A program made the position numbers and the translations under genes. The notes under the pieces are model-generated. The model was not told where the DNA came from. It did no database searches and saw nothing but the letters and a program-made list of their open reading frames with translations. A stretch of DNA of 64,000 nt from Macrosoma leucophasiata (taxonomy: Eukaryota > Arthropoda > Insecta > Lepidoptera > Hedylidae): positions 8,184,001 to 8,248,000 of the forward strand of contig JAWQUS010000023.1 of assembly GCA_036365455.1 (NCBI GenBank). Reading direction: 5' to 3'. Below are positions 10,563 to 21,898 of this stretch, piece by piece. Every line of letters starts with the position of its first letter. The stretch's first letter is position 1.

Positions 10563-10675
10563 AATAAACTAACTGCAATAGCGGACGAATTCTGCTTCTT
10601 CTGTGCGGTGGGGACGGCATGTCCCGACGCCAAAACAACCTATTACTACCTAGTAATTGGTTATAAAAGACCTAT

Positions 10676-11051
<376 letters not shown>

Positions 11052-11339
11052 TTATATTGGAAACTAAAATCATTATAAATTGTGGTGAACAGTAAAAACT
11101 GTAAACGATTTAAACTCTGTTCAGAATATTGGTGAATCCTTAAATTATTATATTTACACAAACAATATTTTCGACAACACAATAAAGAAATAGTGTTAAA
11201 ATGTTCATTTGCTACAAAAAAATACTGAACACACTGAAAGCAAGTCGTACCTCATATTAAAATCTGCACCAGAAGGCTAATTCCAATTTAACTAGCAGCG
11301 ACATGAAACCGATTGGAGTTACCGTTCACAGAATCCTCT

Positions 11340-11814
11340 TTTAGGGTTCCATAGCAATGGTAAGAATCGAAATTAAATATTCGTCATGTTTGTCTATCTG
11401 TCTGCCTATCCGTATGTTGCAGTCACTTTACTATGAAGCTTTAAGACTACTTATATATTTAAAACTCGGTAGGTAGATGTATTCTATGAACCGGGTATGA
11501 TCTTTATACAAAAATAAAAATTAAAGATATCCGTAATTAGAACTGATACTAAAAAACTTAATTTGATCAAATCTAAACATGTTGGATGTATACACAATTT
11601 TTTGAAAATTATATTTCAAAAAACATTCTTTCTGAAAGCCGTTTGAAACACTTCCAAAATGTGAGAGTTTTAAAATAAGCGAATGAAGAATGTAAAAAAT
11701 ATATTCTTCATGCTATAATATTTTTATTTTAGCAATCACAAATGCAATTTAGAAATAATACTGTTTTTTTTATTTTGAATTGAATTGAAATATTATGCTA
11801 CTACGGAACCCTTC
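11340..11814. mobile_element. GGGTTCC-type repeat with terminal inverted repeats
   Basis: Begins TTTAGGGTTCCATAGCAA and ends CTACTACGGAACCCTTCA, giving an inverted repeat AGGGTTCC(A/G)TAG. It is followed by GCGAGTCCGACTCGCAATTGG, and related motifs recur at 25772-25810. No ORF, so probably a non-autonomous DNA element. A target duplication is not clear. Confidence 0.6.
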
Positions 11815-11904
11815 ATGAGCGAGTCCGACTCGCAATTGGCCGCTTTTCTTGCATCGGAGAATACTATCGACGTATATTTCAGCGCACTTGAGGAGGCAAT
11901 CGAC

Positions 11905-12095
11905 GTATATTTCTCGGTTCTGCCATTAGGTTCGTTATTTGGTTATTTCGGTGGATAAATTCCCAATGTGCGACGGAGGCGACAAGCGGGCTCCGGAAAA
12001 AGGGGAAATGTCACCTCGTTATCTCAAAAGGTTGCAATTTTATTTGAAATCGATATACACTGAGATACACATTTTTCTCTGTGTTAGATGCGTAC
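11905..12095. repeat. Direct-repeat pair A, member 1
   Basis: Shares GACGG(A/C)GGCGACAAGCGG and AAAAGGTTGCAATTTTATT with 12664-12850, about 759 bp away. Diverged copies of unknown type. Confidence 0.65.
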
Positions 12096-12663
12096 GTGGC
12101 ATTGTTTGTCGAGTATGAAATTGAAACCTACTGTTTCTATTGTGTCAATAAATTTTAAAATAGTTTAATATACATTATCTCGCATATATTAATCTGAAAC
12201 TGTTTCTTAAAACAAACCCAATGCTACGGCAGCTATCGTGGTGCTTGACATCTACAAAAAATTGCAATATCGTCACCTACATCGCGCTATTTAAATTAAG
12301 GCATAGTTCACCGTCATCATCATTACAGCTAAACGATCGGTTCTTATTATGTGCCCTACCCACTGTCACATGAGTTTTGCTATACGGTGGGCTATTTCGG
12401 TTACTTTGGTTCTCATGCGGATCTCCTCATTTTGATATAACAATCCGCAAATTAATGAGTAGTCGGTATGTCATTTCACAATTAACATCCAAAGTGTATA
12501 AAACAAGTAAAGTAAACCACAGTAGTAAACAAAGTACATACGGTAAAAAACGACTTTTACCTTTGTGAAATAGTAATAGTTTGAAGTTAGTCGAATATTT
12601 GTTTTTAAGATCATCTAGCTAAGCTAGAATACCACATTTCTTTCGTCATATTCAGCAGCCAAT

Positions 12664-12850
12664 CATCAAGTATATTTGTCACCGTTGGGTTTGTTATCTG
12701 GTTATTTTGTTGGATAGATTCCGGAGGTACGACGGCGGCGACAAGCGGCACCCGGAAGAGTGGAAATGTAGCCTCATTATCACAAAAGGTTGCAATTTTA
12801 TTCGAAATCGATATTCAATGAAATACATATTTTTCTACGGTTGCGAGCGC
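12664..12850. repeat. Direct-repeat pair A, member 2
   Basis: See 11905-12095. Same orientation. The order of blocks is conserved, which argues for an old tandem duplication. Confidence 0.65.
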
Positions 12851-12964
12851 CCAGTGTGAGGCTGCCTTTTGTTGTAAAGCTTATCGGTGTGAGTGTATGT
12901 GGTTTTCTTGGCGAGTGCATTGTTTCATGTTGAATGTATTGAAGTTTTTTTAACTTATGATGGT

Positions 12965-13235
12965 GGGTAAACAGCATGCAATTCACATTGATGGTAAGAT
13001 AGTTGAGTGAATACTATAGCATGAAGACAAATACCCATGGACAAAATGCAGATGCATTGCAATTAATGACGCCTTGTTTAATACCACTAGGTATGATGTT
13101 AATACGATACATACTATCAAACCACACCACGATGGTGTAAAACACTACCATTTGTCGACAGACAGATTAGGTAATGCGGTTGTGCCTACACCTTCGAGCT
13201 CAGAGATTGGCTCCCTATCACCAGTCAAAATTTTA
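12965..13235 (-). repeat. Metulj-like SINE, left arm of an inverted pair
   Basis: Runs from CAGCATGCAATTCACATTGA to CTATCACCAGTC. With the plus-strand copy at 13250-13502 it forms an inverted pair with a spacer of only a few tens of bases. Confidence 0.75.
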
Positions 13236-13249
13236 TAGTTTAGTATATT

Positions 13250-13502
13250 ACTGAAGGTGCCAATCTCTGAGCTCGAAGGCGTAAACACAACCGCATTTAC
13301 CTAAGCTAACCGCCTCTAATATCACTAACAGTGTTCAGCTCTATCGTGACCGGTAAAGTACGGTGCTGTGATTTCCGGCACAGATGCACAATATCTTAGA
13401 CGTCGGTAGTGACAACGCATCTAAATATTCGATTTCATGTAGATGTTTAAAGGCTGTTAGCATTACCTACCATCAATGTAAATTGTATGCTTGATTGCCA
13501 CG
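13250..13502 (+). repeat. Metulj-like SINE, right arm of an inverted pair
   Basis: Begins GGTGCCAATCTCTGAGCTCG and ends TGTATGCTTGATTGCC. The innermost 17 bp (GCCAATCTCTGAGCTCG) are an exact complement of the end of the left arm. Confidence 0.75.
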
Positions 13503-13939
13503 ACTTTAAAAAAATCATCAACGCGTCCATACAACCCGTTTGTTATTTCGTTTCGTACATACACACGAAATAAATAATAGGCTACGATGATGTAAAAACA
13601 AGAACACGTCGCATCATCCATTAATTTGTGAAAACATTGAACAAATATACTTGTGAAACGACGACCATCGTAAGACGTTACAATTTCACGGGCAAATCGT
13701 TTACGGAATAATTTAAAGAGAGGGCCAGAGATGTTAAAGGTGTTTCTATCCCGAGCTTAGCCTTGGAGGCGACGGGCCTTTGAAAAACATCAAACGACAG
13801 CACTATCCACGCATATACATTAAACATACATATTAGACACGTTTTCTTAATGTTGTTTCGTAAATAAATATTTCAACAGACCAAGGGCCGCTTTTATAAT
13901 AAAAAATACACGGATCATGTGGATATTATTTATTAATGA
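13503..13939. other. Nothing recognised
   Basis: Unassigned AT-rich sequence between the SINE pair and the Helitron pair. Confidence 0.3.
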
Positions 13940-14194
13940 CTAGCTGAACTGGCAAACTTCGTATTGCCTCAGAATGAAATAATGTGTCAAAGGTTTGATA
14001 GATACGGACTATTTGTATGGGAAAATAAAATTGTGGTTTTTACTGTTTCCCTTCAATTCCATCATATTATCTTACCTTTTAAACCTTCCCTGGACTTCCA
14101 AAAATCTTTCAAAACCAAATTTAGCCAAATCGGTTTAGCCGTCCTCGAGTTTTAGCGAGACTAACGAACAGCAATTGATTTTTATATATATACT
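13940..14194 (-). mobile_element. Non-autonomous Helitron, copy 1 of a head-to-tail pair
   Basis: On the minus strand it ends GTTTGCCAGTTCAGCTAG and starts with a TATATA-rich 5' end followed by AATCAATTGCTGTTCGTTAG. The conserved CTAG end and lack of inverted repeats fit lepidopteran Helitrons. The third member of this lineage here (39902-40167) shares the whole body. Confidence 0.8.
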
Positions 14195-14195
14195 A

Positions 14196-14463
14196 CTAGC
14201 TGACCCGGCAAACTTCGTAGTGCCTCAGAATGAAATAAGGTGTCAAAGGTTTGATAGATATACGGACTATTTGTATGGAAAATTGAAATTGTATTTTTTA
14301 CTATTTCCCTTCAATTTCTTAATATTTACTTACCTTTTAAACCTTCCCTGGACTTCCAAAAATAATTCAAAACCAAAATTAGCCAAATCGGTCCAGCCGT
14401 TCACGAGTTTTAGCGGATTAACGAACAGCAATTGATTTTTATATATACGAGTACATAGATAGA
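14196..14463 (-). mobile_element. Non-autonomous Helitron, copy 2 of a head-to-tail pair
   Basis: Ends GTTTGCCGGGTCAGCTAG on the minus strand and starts TCTATCTATGTACTCG, the expected TC...CTAG arrangement. It abuts the first copy directly and in the same orientation. Confidence 0.82.
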
Positions 14464-15195
14464 TTTAGGGTCTCCTACACAGTATAAAGTGGGGATACTA
14501 TTTTTTTTGCGTATTTCCACTAACTGGGATATCTTTAAAAATATAATTAATTATCTATTATTATTCATAAAAATATAATTACTGAAATAGAACTAGTTTT
14601 ACGGGTACATCTCGCGTATATTATTTTATAGATTAAAGTTTGTCACTTATCAGCTTCCGTGCTCCCGGCCAGACTATAATAGCAGTCTGTCATATAGATT
14701 GGTGGGCAAGTCCATAATACAGACAGTTTTGATAATTTTAACTAATTTTATATAATTAAGATAGTAGAAGCATTAAAAATTGGAACATGTTTTATCACTT
14801 GCTGAATAATATAGACGGAATCTGTCGCGCAATATGCCAGGCCGTATAAAATATCAAAAGTCGTATACCCAATTACAATTTTCCTTATTACATCAAAATT
14901 ATTCAGAAGCCGGATAGGAGGGGCTGAAACTGAATCTTGTTGAACTAACTCAGTGCGAAATCACTTTCGCCTTCGCCTTTGATCTCCAGTGCGCCAAAGG
15001 AATGTTATTCAGTAAAAACATGCAAATTCGATAAAAGTATAATACAATATTACGGTCGGCTGCTGTCGTTGCGTTCTCTCCTCAATACTTCGTGAACATC
15101 GAAGAATGCTTTGAATATTATTTATTTATTTGATGGCGGAGACACTGCATTTTTGTATGAGATTTAGATATTATTGCTAAATGGTGTTGTTATGT
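14464..15195. other. Mostly unassigned; CTCGCGTATATT repeat fragment
   Basis: Around 14600-14705 are ATCTCGCGTATATTATT and CAGCTTCCGTGCTCCCGGCC, matching a repeat at 33545-33665 and, in part, 51045-51095. The rest is unassigned. Confidence 0.4.
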
Positions 15196-15199
15196 AAAG

Positions 15200-15320
15200 C
15201 CACACCGCGGACACTCCGCCAAAATTTAATACAAACGCTTAATTTGCTTACTTATTACACAGACATCAATCAGTGACGTGTATTTACACGTGCTCCTGTG
15301 TGCGTAGCACGTAGGATTAT
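15200..15320 (+). repeat. CCGCGGACACTCCGCC repeat family, 5' half
   Basis: Shares CACCGCGGACACTCCGCCAA and CAGTGACGTGTATTTACACG with the full copy at 50561-50801. Its 3' half resumes at 15545 after an interruption. Confidence 0.65.
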
Positions 15321-15544
15321 GACTTTGGGCCGCGACGAGAAGTACATTTCAACATTAAAAATATTTTTCAGTCACAAAAAAAAAACGATTACTTTACTAG
15401 GAAATTCGTGGTAGAGCTTGCTGAACGAGCTCGAGATCACACTCGAGCTCAATCAGCACCACCGTATTATAATATGTATATAATTTACCTGCTGCTACGT
15501 GATAGTGGTAATGTCCGGTGGTATACCTATAACCGATACAGTAT

Positions 15545-15607
15545 ATAAATCTGGCGGGACGTCGAAATGTCCATTCTATAGGTAGTATTATTACATATTC
15601 TCTGGTT
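15545..15607 (+). repeat. CCGCGGACACTCCGCC repeat family, 3' half
   Basis: Contains GGCGGGACGTCGAA, TGTCCATTCTATA and ATTATTACATATTCTCTG, the end of the family. The gap from 15321 to 15544 holds decayed sequence, perhaps a SINE fragment at 15413-15515. Confidence 0.65.
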
Positions 15608-16203
15608 AAGCTAAGCGCGTCATATAACTTCACGCCTGTATTCCCCGAAAGGCCGGTTATTTGTAACTGAGTGCTAATGTCACTAACGAAATTTTAAAGA
15701 TTGAATCTATTACAAAATAATTTGAAAAAGAAGACGAGAAGAAAAGCATTTAAAAAATAAACTTTTTATCAGCATAGAACACCTATAGAAACAAAAGTAT
15801 TCGATGTTTGCGTTGTGTCTCTTTGTGCTGTCCAAAAAAATAGCTTCTTCTGTTCTTTTATTAGGAGAACGTTTCTTGCTGACTGAGTTTGGACGAAGCC
15901 CGTATTAAGGTAAAAATAATCAACAATAATCAACCGAATGAAATAAATGTCCGAGTGTGAAACAAAACATCAATAGCAAGCAGGGCGGGTGTCACCGCAG
16001 GAATCCGCAAACCGGGCCCCGCCACTAACGAAATGAAATTCCGCGGACATACCGCACGCCCACTGTATCCGCGACTGTTCTATCCCAACAGCGCCATATG
16101 TGGCAGGCTGTAGAATTAAATCTGGATTTTCATTACAAATCTAGATGCAGTTTAAATAACTATAAGAAGTTTGAAAAATATACAGTAGCATATACAGGCA
16201 TAT

Positions 16204-16655
16204 ATGGAAGAGCGGCTGGACTAGATTCCCAGTAGGCCGCGAGTTCGAGTCTCGCCTGAAGTCAAATTTTTCTTTCCGTTTTTCTTTAAAATAAAATATA
16301 TTTCACAAGCATGTGTTAATGCGAAATAATATAAAAACAATTATTAAGGGTAAAAGCGACTTCTTTACGATATTCAATAAACTGAAAAGTCTATTATATC
16401 GGTTGCCTAACTAGCATGGTTGGCAATAGATGGCGCTACTGCTACCATAAAGCAAGGCAATAAATATGAAGGAAAGATTTGACAAGTCGGGCAGGACTTC
16501 AGTAGCTCAATTGGAAGAGCGGCTGGACTAGATTCCCAGTAGGCCGCGAGTTCGAGTCTCGCCTGAAGTCAAATTTTCTTTCCATTTTTCTTTAAAATAA
16601 AATATATTTCACAAGCATGTGTTAATGCGAAATAATATAAAAACAATTATTAAAG
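16204..16655 (+). repeat. tRNA-bearing SINE, tandem dimer
   Basis: A 5'-truncated tRNA-like module (16204-16263) is followed by the tail TCACAAGCATGTGTTAATGC, then the head (AGGGTAAAAGCGACTTC), then a complete second module and tail. The two modules repeat with a period of 307 bp. The head includes AATAGATGGCGCT. Confidence 0.75.
16495..16570 (+). other. tRNA-like module, intact cloverleaf potential
   Basis: 76 nt. The acceptor stem GACTTCA/TGAAGTC pairs over 7 bp. The D arm is GCTC...GAGC and the T arm GCGAG/CTCGC closes TTCGAGT. The A box is TAGCTCAATTGG and the B box GAGTTCGAGTC. The anticodon arm pairs less well (loop CTAGATT, nominal AGA), and there is no long variable arm as a Ser tRNA would need. 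It is embedded in a repeat, so it is probably the SINE promoter and not a working tRNA gene. Confidence 0.7.
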
Positions 16656-17159
16656 TAATTCTAATTGTATGACCAAATATGAAACAAAACATGAAAAGGA
16701 AGCACAGCTGTTGTCACCTCAGAAATCTACACCATAACACCAGCCACTAACGAAATTAACTACCGCGGTCATACTGTACGCCCACACGATTCGCTACTGT
16801 TACATACTCGAATCTGACTTTTCGTTATAAATCTTGACTTGGCCTAAGCATTGTTAACGTACATGACGTAAAATTAATTCCGCGATCACACGCCATGCTC
16901 GTTGTATTCGCGACTAGAACATCCTAACAGCGCTAGATAGATGCAATTAATATACCTAAGTATCCTTCTTGTGGTTGTTTTGTGTGTTTGTTCAAACAAA
17001 CTTTTCTCTTTATTGCATATTTATGAGTATTATATATCACGTGCGAGTGTGAAATAAAACATAATAATGGCAAACGCGACGGCTGCACAATTCGCAAACC
17101 CAGGACCCGCCAAAATGAAATTCCGTTTTGTATCCACGACTATTACTCTATCTCTATCT

Positions 17160-17634
17160 ATATCGACATCCACATTTGAAAAGCTATAATGAAATCTATA
17201 AGCTATAATTAAGTTAATCTAAACAGGGTTTATACATTGGATATCTTTCTTGATTAAAACCAATACCAAGCACTATAATATGCCTTAAATTATAGTGTTT
17301 TTCTGTTTTTTTATTACTTCCAATCAAATCTTTTGGGGCAAATTTGTTTTTACTCAATACTCATGGTCTAGCTCCCGAAATTGGTCCAGGCGACAAAACT
17401 CAGATTGATTTTGGATTTGGTCCGACGGTTATTATATGCAAAGTCCTGTTTCAATCACATGCCTACGACATATATCGTAATAAAGTCCATACAAAAAGGT
17501 CGTAGGTTACTAACGATATTGATCGTCGAACTATTATGGGTATTTGTTGGTTACTACTGTGATCTTTGAAGTTGAAAAAAGATGAAAATAAATTTCGTAT
17601 TTTGTGTAAGACTTCAATATGATATTTTTTCTTT
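17160..17634. other. Nothing recognised
   Basis: AT-rich, unassigned. Confidence 0.3.
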
Positions 17635-17917
17635 ATGTTATGACAGTGGTAAATAGGTATTATTTTGTTCACATTGATGGTAAATAAATAGCAGCCTATA
17701 GAAGTCTATACAACAATCGGAGGTCAACACGGAGATGCGTTCCCAACCTTGAGACTTACATTAGTTGATTTGCATCAGTTATAGTTATTACGGGACCATT
17801 AATTACCATCTAAACGGAACACGATAATGCTGAACACTAACCATTTGGGTGAATTAGGTAATGTGGTGGTGTCTACGCCTTCGAGTTCCGACACTGGCAC
17901 TCTACCACCAGTAAAAA
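17635..17917 (-). repeat. Metulj-like SINE, near full length, diverged
   Basis: Runs from TTATGACAGTGGTAAA and TTCACATTGATGGTAA to GGCACTCTACCACCAGTAAA. All blocks are in order, with many substitutions. Confidence 0.8.
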
Positions 17918-18785
17918 TGTCGCTATTAAGTATTGTTTATCTACTCTTTGTGTATTAATAAAGACCTTACCTAAGAGAGCAAGCTCTCTTGGTCTATAAA
18001 TAAGTCTGAAATAAAAATATTGTCACGTACCTATCACTCTCCCCGATTGTAAAGGTCTTGTTCACTCACAAAACTATCTTCAACTTAACCAAATAAATTC
18101 GATACTACGGTTGAACCAATAAAGGGGGCGGCACTGGCACTGGAGGCGGAAATATCAGCAGTCGCGCGGCACAAGTTAGTGTCGATGCTAATCGAGAGAC
18201 GAACTTGCGATCGACTCCGACAAATGCGGTTCAACGGACAAACTTGTGAATCGAGTTCCGGAAGCCCCTAATCTCGGTACAGTTGTGTTGGAACTGTTTA
18301 GTTTTATTGGCTCCGGTGACTTTCGACCAAATTATTTTGGAACTTGACACAAGAGACTAGTTTAGCACGGGCAAGATAGGGGTGGATATTTTGAATAACG
18401 ATACCGAGCATAGGATGGGCACAGTCGTCAACATCCTTTTCTCGAAACCATTCTGGCCATTATAGGATTCCTGTAGATATAGATACAATATTATTTATTG
18501 TACACTGGAATGATAATTGTAGAAATTACAAATGTGATTACATTGTAAAAAACAGTACATTTCAATTTTTTAATTTCATTCTCCGTTGCTCAAGCACTTT
18601 GTTTGGTTAAAGACCATATTTATTGCAGTTTAAAAATTATTCAGTGAGAGTTCCTTAATTTTGTCACTGAAACACTCATCGATCTGTAAGTGTAAGTGGT
18701 ACTTCTAACAGACAGAAGCTGCCACTTTATGTGACTCATTACACTTCTATATTATTACTTATTCGTAAGCTCAAGTCATAATAAC
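17918..18785. other. Possible LINE tail, then unassigned GC-rich stretch
   Basis: 17945-18000 resembles a LINE tail (AGAGAGCAAGCTCTCTT). 18120-18300 is GC-richer and open in parts, but I see no splice-bounded exon or known protein. Confidence 0.35.
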
Positions 18786-18971
18786 AATAACAAATAATAG
18801 AAATTAAAGAAAAAACGGAAAGAAAAATTTGACTTCGGGCAGAAATCGAACCTGCGACCTCAGGATAACCAGTCCAGCTGCTTTACCACTAAGCTACCGG
18901 GACTTCGGTAATTTCTAAAGTTCACTCGCATGTGTTATTGCGAAAAATAAATATCACAAATAACAAATAAT
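18786..18971 (-). mobile_element. tRNA-bearing SINE with 13-bp target duplication and inverted 5' end
   Basis: AATAACAAATAAT occurs exactly at 18786-18798 and 18959-18971, flanking a 160-bp element. The minus-strand tRNA-like module (18896-18831) keeps its A and B boxes and a clean GAAGTC 3' acceptor half. In place of GACTTCGG the 5' acceptor region reads CCGAAGTCCC, and upstream of it lies an inverted copy of the family tail. A 5' inversion of this kind is known for LINE-driven insertions (twin priming). Confidence 0.78.
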
Positions 18972-19595
18972 GTCTCTTCGAAATCTTTTCGAACGTAACG
19001 TATCCTTCGTTAGAAGAGTGATAAAACAACTAAGCTAACTTAACTACTAATCTAACTAACTAAATACTATACTTAAATCATAGTTTAACAAACGATTTCA
19101 AATTAGATAACAGGTTTATAATATAAAAGTTGTAGATTAAAAGTCATATAAGACGAGTATTAAGATGAATATTCCAGAAAAAGCAAGGGAGTTGCTCACT
19201 GGCATGAAACACGCTGGATAATTTCCCCGCGGTACGGCCATCTTACGTCGAACAGTTTGAAAAAAACACTAACCCAATTCTTACTTTGCTTATAAAAGCA
19301 CTGTAACATCTGTACGATAAAATAGAATTACATTTTGTTTTAGCTATTTTTAGAACCCAATACTTTACACCAATCACCGTTTTGCCTATTTCGCAGGAAC
19401 GAACAAGCAGCAATGTATGCAGTGTATTGTTTGTCAGTACATGAATCAGTAAATTTTCAGGTAAATGAATAATAGAGGTACGAATATTCACAGTGAGTTG
19501 TCGGATGTCCGCTACTCGCCTTTAATGGGTATTTGACAAGATATACACTTATTTCTCTAAAAAGTCACAAAACATGGCAATGAGTATAGATTCTA
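18972..19595. other. Nothing recognised
   Basis: AT-rich, unassigned. Confidence 0.3.
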
Positions 19596-20043
19596 TGTCA
19601 ATCTTAATATATATAAATCTCGTGTCACAATGTTTGTCCTCAATGGACTCCTAAACCACTTAACCGATTATAATAAAATTCGCACACCATGTGCAGTTCG
19701 ATCCAACTTGAGAGATAGGATAGTTTAAATCTCAAATTATAGTCGCAATTTTAATTTATTGCTAATTATTTGTCTGTTATTATTTGACAGTCACAATTAT
19801 CTGTTAACTCCAAATGATTCTAACAGATGTCGATACTTTTCGACTGGGTTGAGTAAGTAATCAATAGATGGCGCTGTTATGGTAAATCTACAAACGTGTC
19901 ATATAAGCTACATTTTAACAGCATAATTACCACGTGTTGTTGACGCTATAAAATTAATTAAATTTATTTTGTAGTGAACGAAATACCGTATAATTCAATT
20001 ATTTCCACTTTTTAAATTTTTGGTGTTAGCATAGCCGGCCACG
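19596..20043 (+). mobile_element. Decayed Helitron-like 5' region
   Basis: Contains ATATATAAATCTCGTGTCAC, then the CTAAACCACTTAACCGATTA block typical of lepidopteran Helitron-type repeats. The boundary on the right is unclear because another Helitron starts at 20044. AATAGATGGCGCTG occurs inside. Confidence 0.5.
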
Positions 20044-20303
20044 TCTATATATATAAAAATGTAACCCGTTTTCCTTGGTCACGGCATCACGCGTGAATGG
20101 CTTCACCGATTTGGCTAATTTTGGTTTTGAATGATTTTTGGAAGTCTAGGGAAGGTTTAAAAGGTAAGAAAAATATGAAAAAAATTGAAGGGAAACAGTA
20201 AAAACCACAATTTTATTTTTCCATACAAATAGTCCGTATCTATCACAAGCCTTTGACACCTTATTTCATTCTGAGGCAATACGAAGTTTGCCGGGTCAGC
20301 TAG
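20044..20303 (+). mobile_element. Non-autonomous Helitron
   Basis: Starts TCTATATATATAAAAATG and ends GTTTGCCGGGTCAGCTAG followed by T, fitting TC...CTAG insertion next to a T. The body matches 39902-40167, with a divergent 5' stretch. Confidence 0.85.
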
Positions 20304-21358
20304 TATCATATAAAACTTATCAACATCGTTGTATTATTTTGTGAGAAAAGTCTCAAAATTAAAGAAAAAAAAATATATAAAGCTCTGATTAAACAGTAAC
20401 ATCACTATTAGACTCTTTCTTTTTATCTTTTTGTGTACGCATGCTTGATTGTAAGCATTTACCGCTATTTATATTATCCGTCGCAAAAAACCAGGCATCA
20501 AGTTACTATAGACACTAAACATATTTTTTTAACTAACGGAAGGTCGCCTTACGTTCGCGCAAACCAAACTAAGCATAAAAGATTGACTGACGAAGATCCG
20601 CACCGATTCGTCTAATGTCCGCTACGCGCCTATTAAATTAACTTATCGCTGCTCTCGGCTCTCGGCTCTCGGCTGGCGTACTCTTGGACTCTCAGTCACG
20701 TGCACCTTTATCACAAAACGTTTTTAGTGAACTTCCGTTAAGACGTCAAAACGTCGTCGTGGTATTTTTAAAAAGATTTCTCCTTTTAAATCTTTATTCG
20801 TCGATTAATGCATGCCCAGACTGAATTCAAGGTGTGGTAAATTTAAAGATTTCTCATAAGAATGGTACCGTAGTACTCGTTTTGTAAGAAAAGTTAAGAT
20901 CGTTACGAGATTTCAATACTGAATATATTGCAATTATCGCAAACTGTAAATTAAAACAAATATACACTTGCACTTTTTAAAATATTACTAACACGTACAA
21001 CTTATCTTAAAAACTAAAGCATGGAACACTTCTGTTTAGTCACAGAAATATTTGACAACTATTATCAGAAAACGGACCACTTGACCACATGGGCACCTTT
21101 TGCAGTGGTAATAAAAGCTATATTTGATTCATTTTGGATACGCGGTGAGTTCCCTGACTGTACCGAGGCGAAAGCATATTCCATCGCTGGACCGGGGTTC
21201 AAACATTAAAACCAGATGGTAAAAATGCATCAATTCAATAGCATTTGTCGTAAAAGTATTTAAATACCTAACTTATGTACCGAAACTGGTGAACATATCG
21301 TAAAACTATGAAAGGTTGGAAAACTTGCAATCGATGAAAATGGACGTCAGTCAGGAGG
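20304..21358. other. Mostly unassigned; (CTCTCGG)3 minisatellite
   Basis: 20648-20672 holds three CTCTCGG units. The rest is unassigned. Confidence 0.35.
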
Positions 21359-21575
21359 GTCATCAGTTGCTTATTCGGCGTAAGATGTTTGTCAGCGGTG
21401 TTATTAAATCCTCATGTTTTTCTCTAATCTTGTCGGCGACCTGCCCCTTGGGCCCTCATCGGAAATGGCATTATTTCTCGAAGTTGGAAGGCCAGTGCCC
21501 GGAGGAGCGAACATAGGATACCGCTACAAGCGACCGTCCCGACAAACTTGTTAGAGATTTTCAGCTAGTCCGCCC
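21359..21575. repeat. Direct-repeat pair B, member 1
   Basis: Shares CGTAAGATGTTTGTC, GGGCCCTCATCGGAAATGGC and GACAAACTTGTT with 21899-22112 at a period of 540 bp. Confidence 0.7.
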
Positions 21576-21898
21576 TCATCTAGTTTTTCTTAAATAATAG
21601 TCTCCACTCCTCTATCATATACCTTCTCTTGACTTATAGTATAATTATACTGTTACAATTTCATAGAAAAAGTATACCTAATTTATACAAAATTAAGACA
21701 AAATCTAACTTTGATCGTAACACTGAATTTAACATACGTACATTTAAAGAGATATTGTGAGAATTCCACTTTCGATAAATATTGTTAGTGACAAAAGTTT
21801 TAGTGGCAATAAATTAGTGACAATATTTTTTTGTGTGTTTATCTTTAAAATCAATAAAATAGCATAACATTGTGAAAACTGATGGATAATTCGTGCCC

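Larger units (their letters stand above)
15945..17150 (+). repeat. Four decayed tandem units, interrupted by tRNA-bearing repeats
   Basis: Units at about 15945-16110, 16675-16805, 16858-16945 and 17041-17150 share GAAACAAAACAT, a GTCACC(G/T)CAG block, CACTAACGAAAT, and CCGCGGNCATAC...CGCCCAC. They are diverged and partly truncated. The tRNA-bearing dimer at 16204-16655 lies between the first and second. Confidence 0.55.

Noticed and set aside
16495..16570. Functional tRNA gene (nominal anticodon AGA), and likewise 48438-48513 and 48132-48207
   Set aside because: Each copy lies inside a dispersed repeat with shared flanks, the anticodon stem has a mismatch and the variable region does not suit the nominal isotype.
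20990..21030. Minus-strand peptide VFHALVFK resembling the LFHALFFK segment of the membralin N-terminus
   Set aside because: A stop lies only four codons upstream, the flanking residues do not match membralin and there is no convincing splice pair, so chance similarity is more likely.
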